Program-made: the position numbers and the translations under genes
The notes under the pieces: model-generated
What the model was told of the DNA's origin: nothing
Seen by the model: only the letters and a program-made list of their open reading frames with translations
Database searches by the model: none
NCBI GenBank assembly: GCA_963734965.1
Contig: CAVTJK010000003.1
Coordinates: 1,364,001-1,428,000, forward strand
Source of the DNA: UBA4742 sp963734965
Lineage (GTDB): Bacteria; Actinomycetota; Acidimicrobiia; Acidimicrobiales; Acidimicrobilacustridaceae
Length of the DNA: 64,000 bases
Direction: 5' to 3'
Part shown: in pieces, positions 62,371-64,000 of the stretch
Numbering within the stretch: the stretch's first letter is position 1
Layout of the letters: each line of letters opens with the position of its first letter

Positions 62371-64000
62371 CCGGGCGGGATGGGGATCTCGTTGGCTTCG
62401 AAGGCGGCGACGGCCTGGTGGACGCGGTCGTAGAACGGGGTGTGCCCGCTCGGTCCGATGGGCAGGGTCTCGTAGCGGAACAGCTGCGCCCTGACCCGCT
62501 CGTCCATGTGGGCGAACACCAGGGCGATCCCGCGCCGGCTCAGTCGCCGCTCGAGCTCACCGAGCATGAAGCCGGCCGTGTAGTCGACATCGCTCAGCCC
62601 CGACGCGTCGACGACGACGCAGCGCACAGGGTTGGGCGCGTGCTCGACCAGTTGGCGCACCTCGCGCGCGAAGCGGGGCGTGTTGGCGTAGAAGAGGCCG
62701 GCGCCGAAGCGATACACGATCAGGCCGGGCGCGCTGTCGAGGCCGGGCGTGACGGGCGCGGCGTCCATGGTGCCGTTCTCGTCGGGCACGAGCAGCGCGT
62801 CGAGGGGCTGGTAGTCGCGGCGGACGTGGCCGATGATCGACGCGGCGACGGCCAGGATGATTCCCTGCTCGACGCCGAGCACGACCACCGTCGCGGCGGT
62901 GATCCCGGCGACCACGAACTCGTCGGTGCGGATCATGGCGATGCGACGCAGCGTGCGCACGTCGATCAGCCCGATCGCGATGCGGAACACCACCGCCGCC
63001 AGGGCGGCCTCGGGCAGCCACGACAGCGGCGTGGTCAACGCCAGCAGGACGATCACCACCGTCGCGGCGGTCGTCAGCTGAGCTAGCTGCGACCGACCCC
63101 CGGCCTGGTCGACGACGCCCGTCTTGGTCGGGCTGCCGTTGACCATGAAGGTGCCGCTGAGCCCGGCGGCCAGGTTGGCCACCCCCAGCCCGACCAGATC
63201 GGCGTCGACGTCGACCTCTTCGTTGTGGTTGGCGGCGAAGATGCTCGACGTGGCCTCGCTCTGGGCCAGGACGATCACGAAGATCGACAGCGCGATGGGG
63301 AGCAGCGAGACGATCACCTCGTGGCTGGCGTGCGGCACGGCGAGCGACGGCAGGCCTTTCGGCACCGGACCGACCACGGCCACGCCGTGGGCGGGCAGGT
63401 CGGCCAGCTTGGACACGACGATCGCTCCGACCACCGCGATCAGCCCGGCCGGCAGGCGCGGGCGCGAACCTCTTGCCCGCCACCAGCACGACGAGCACGG
63501 CCAGCGCGACGGCCAGGCTGGCCCGTTGCGTGTCGCCGAGGTGGGTGAAGGTCGCGGTCAACTTGCCGACCGTCGTGGAGCGATGCACGTTCAGGCCGAG
63601 CATGTCGGGCACCTGGCTGATGGCGACCTGCACGCCGACGCCGGCGAGGAACCCGACCAGCACCGTCCTCGACAAGAAGTTGGCCAGGAACCCGAGACGC
63701 AGGACCCGGGCCACCAGCAGCAGGGTCCCGGCCATGATGGCGGTGACGGCGGCCAGCGCCACCCACCGGGTCGATCCCGGCGACAACCCGATGAGCCCCA
63801 GGCCGCTGAGGCCGGCGAAGAGGATGGCGGCAGTGGCCGAGTCGGCGGCTACCACCAGATGGCGCGACGAGCCCAACAACGCGAAGGCCAGCACCGGCAG
63901 CAGCAACGTGTACAGCCCGGTGACCACCGGCATCCCCGCGATGGTGGCGTAGCCCATGCACTCGGGCGCGGCCACCGCCGCCAGCGTGACCCCCGCCAGC
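62346..64000 (-). CDS. SulP family anion transporter with STAS domain (5' end outside window, frame change)
   Basis: The N-terminal end lies beyond 64000. The membrane part shows PECMGYATIAGMPVVTGLYT then SRTVLVGFLAGVGVQVAISQ, NHNEEVDVDADLVGLGVANL and GTFMVNGSPTKTGVVDQAGG. The C-terminal STAS domain has RCVVVDASGLSDVDYTAGFM. SulP proteins move sulfate, bicarbonate or other anions. One extra base near 63455 breaks the frame before RLPAGLIAVVGAIVV. It is convergent with and overlaps the TauE-type gene. Confidence 0.85.

Noticed and set aside
1..64000. CRISPR arrays, transposases, rRNA genes
   Set aside because: No regular repeat-spacer pattern, transposase motifs, terminal inverted repeats or rRNA-like sequence were seen.

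Overview
The window is very GC-rich and gene-dense, with GTG and even TTG starts, frequent ATGA/TGATG gene overlaps, purine-rich ribosome binding sites, Tat-exported ferritin-like proteins, an LpqY-SugABC-like sugar importer, a PPK2, a 13E12-type DUF222/HNH gene and many TetR regulators. This points to a high-GC actinobacterium. Acidimicrobiia would fit, but that is inference and there is no rRNA gene to test it. About 70 protein genes are supported. I see no rRNA, complete tRNA, CRISPR array or insertion sequence. At least 16 genes change reading frame within an otherwise intact family match, nearly always by one extra base, so these are treated as probable sequence errors and the genes are annotated across the breaks.

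Layout. 1-8.5 kb: end of cydA, cydB and an aldose epimerase, then a leftward operon of type II NADH dehydrogenase, GMC oxidoreductase, SDR dehydrogenase and GH15 glucosidase; a sugar-oxidation to respiration theme. 8.7-22.9 kb: accessory metabolism and regulators, including an MFS carrier, an AveC-like membrane protein with a small coupled partner under a TetR gene, a ketopantoate reductase-like enzyme, PPK2, a membrane kinase-like protein, an amidohydrolase divergent from a TetR gene across two perfect palindromes, an aquaporin, an OsmC remnant and an orphan trpF. 23-34 kb: a MarR pair, deaminase, FAH-family enzyme, CHRD protein, transglutaminase-like protein, hydrolase, a His-rich membrane protein, and a leftward pepE / DUF1611 / PLP-racemase cluster that looks like a D-amino-acid or acidic dipeptide module. 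Then come a beta-carbonic anhydrase and a headless pilus-like gene.

34-45 kb: coupled SNF2 helicase and SWIM-finger genes, an SDR, a large LuxR-type (LAL) regulator, a DUF222/HNH gene behind a LexA-like box, and a ParB-domain protein. 45-49.4 kb: a four-gene sugar ABC importer. 49.5-56.8 kb: DUF2237, a protein with an HEVLE motif, a PF10118 hydrolase, an SDR, two tandem Tat ferritin-like proteins, a biotinyl carrier plus carboxyltransferase, and a Thr-rich lipoprotein. 56.9-64 kb: an arylsulfatase, MsrA, AlkB (with a LexA-like box at its start), LysR divergent from a TauE-type exporter, and a SulP transporter that runs off the window; several of these relate to sulfur or oxidative damage.

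The points most worth checking are the pepE/DUF1611/racemase cluster, the palindromic TetR operators, the two LexA-like boxes, and the strongly one-sided frame changes.
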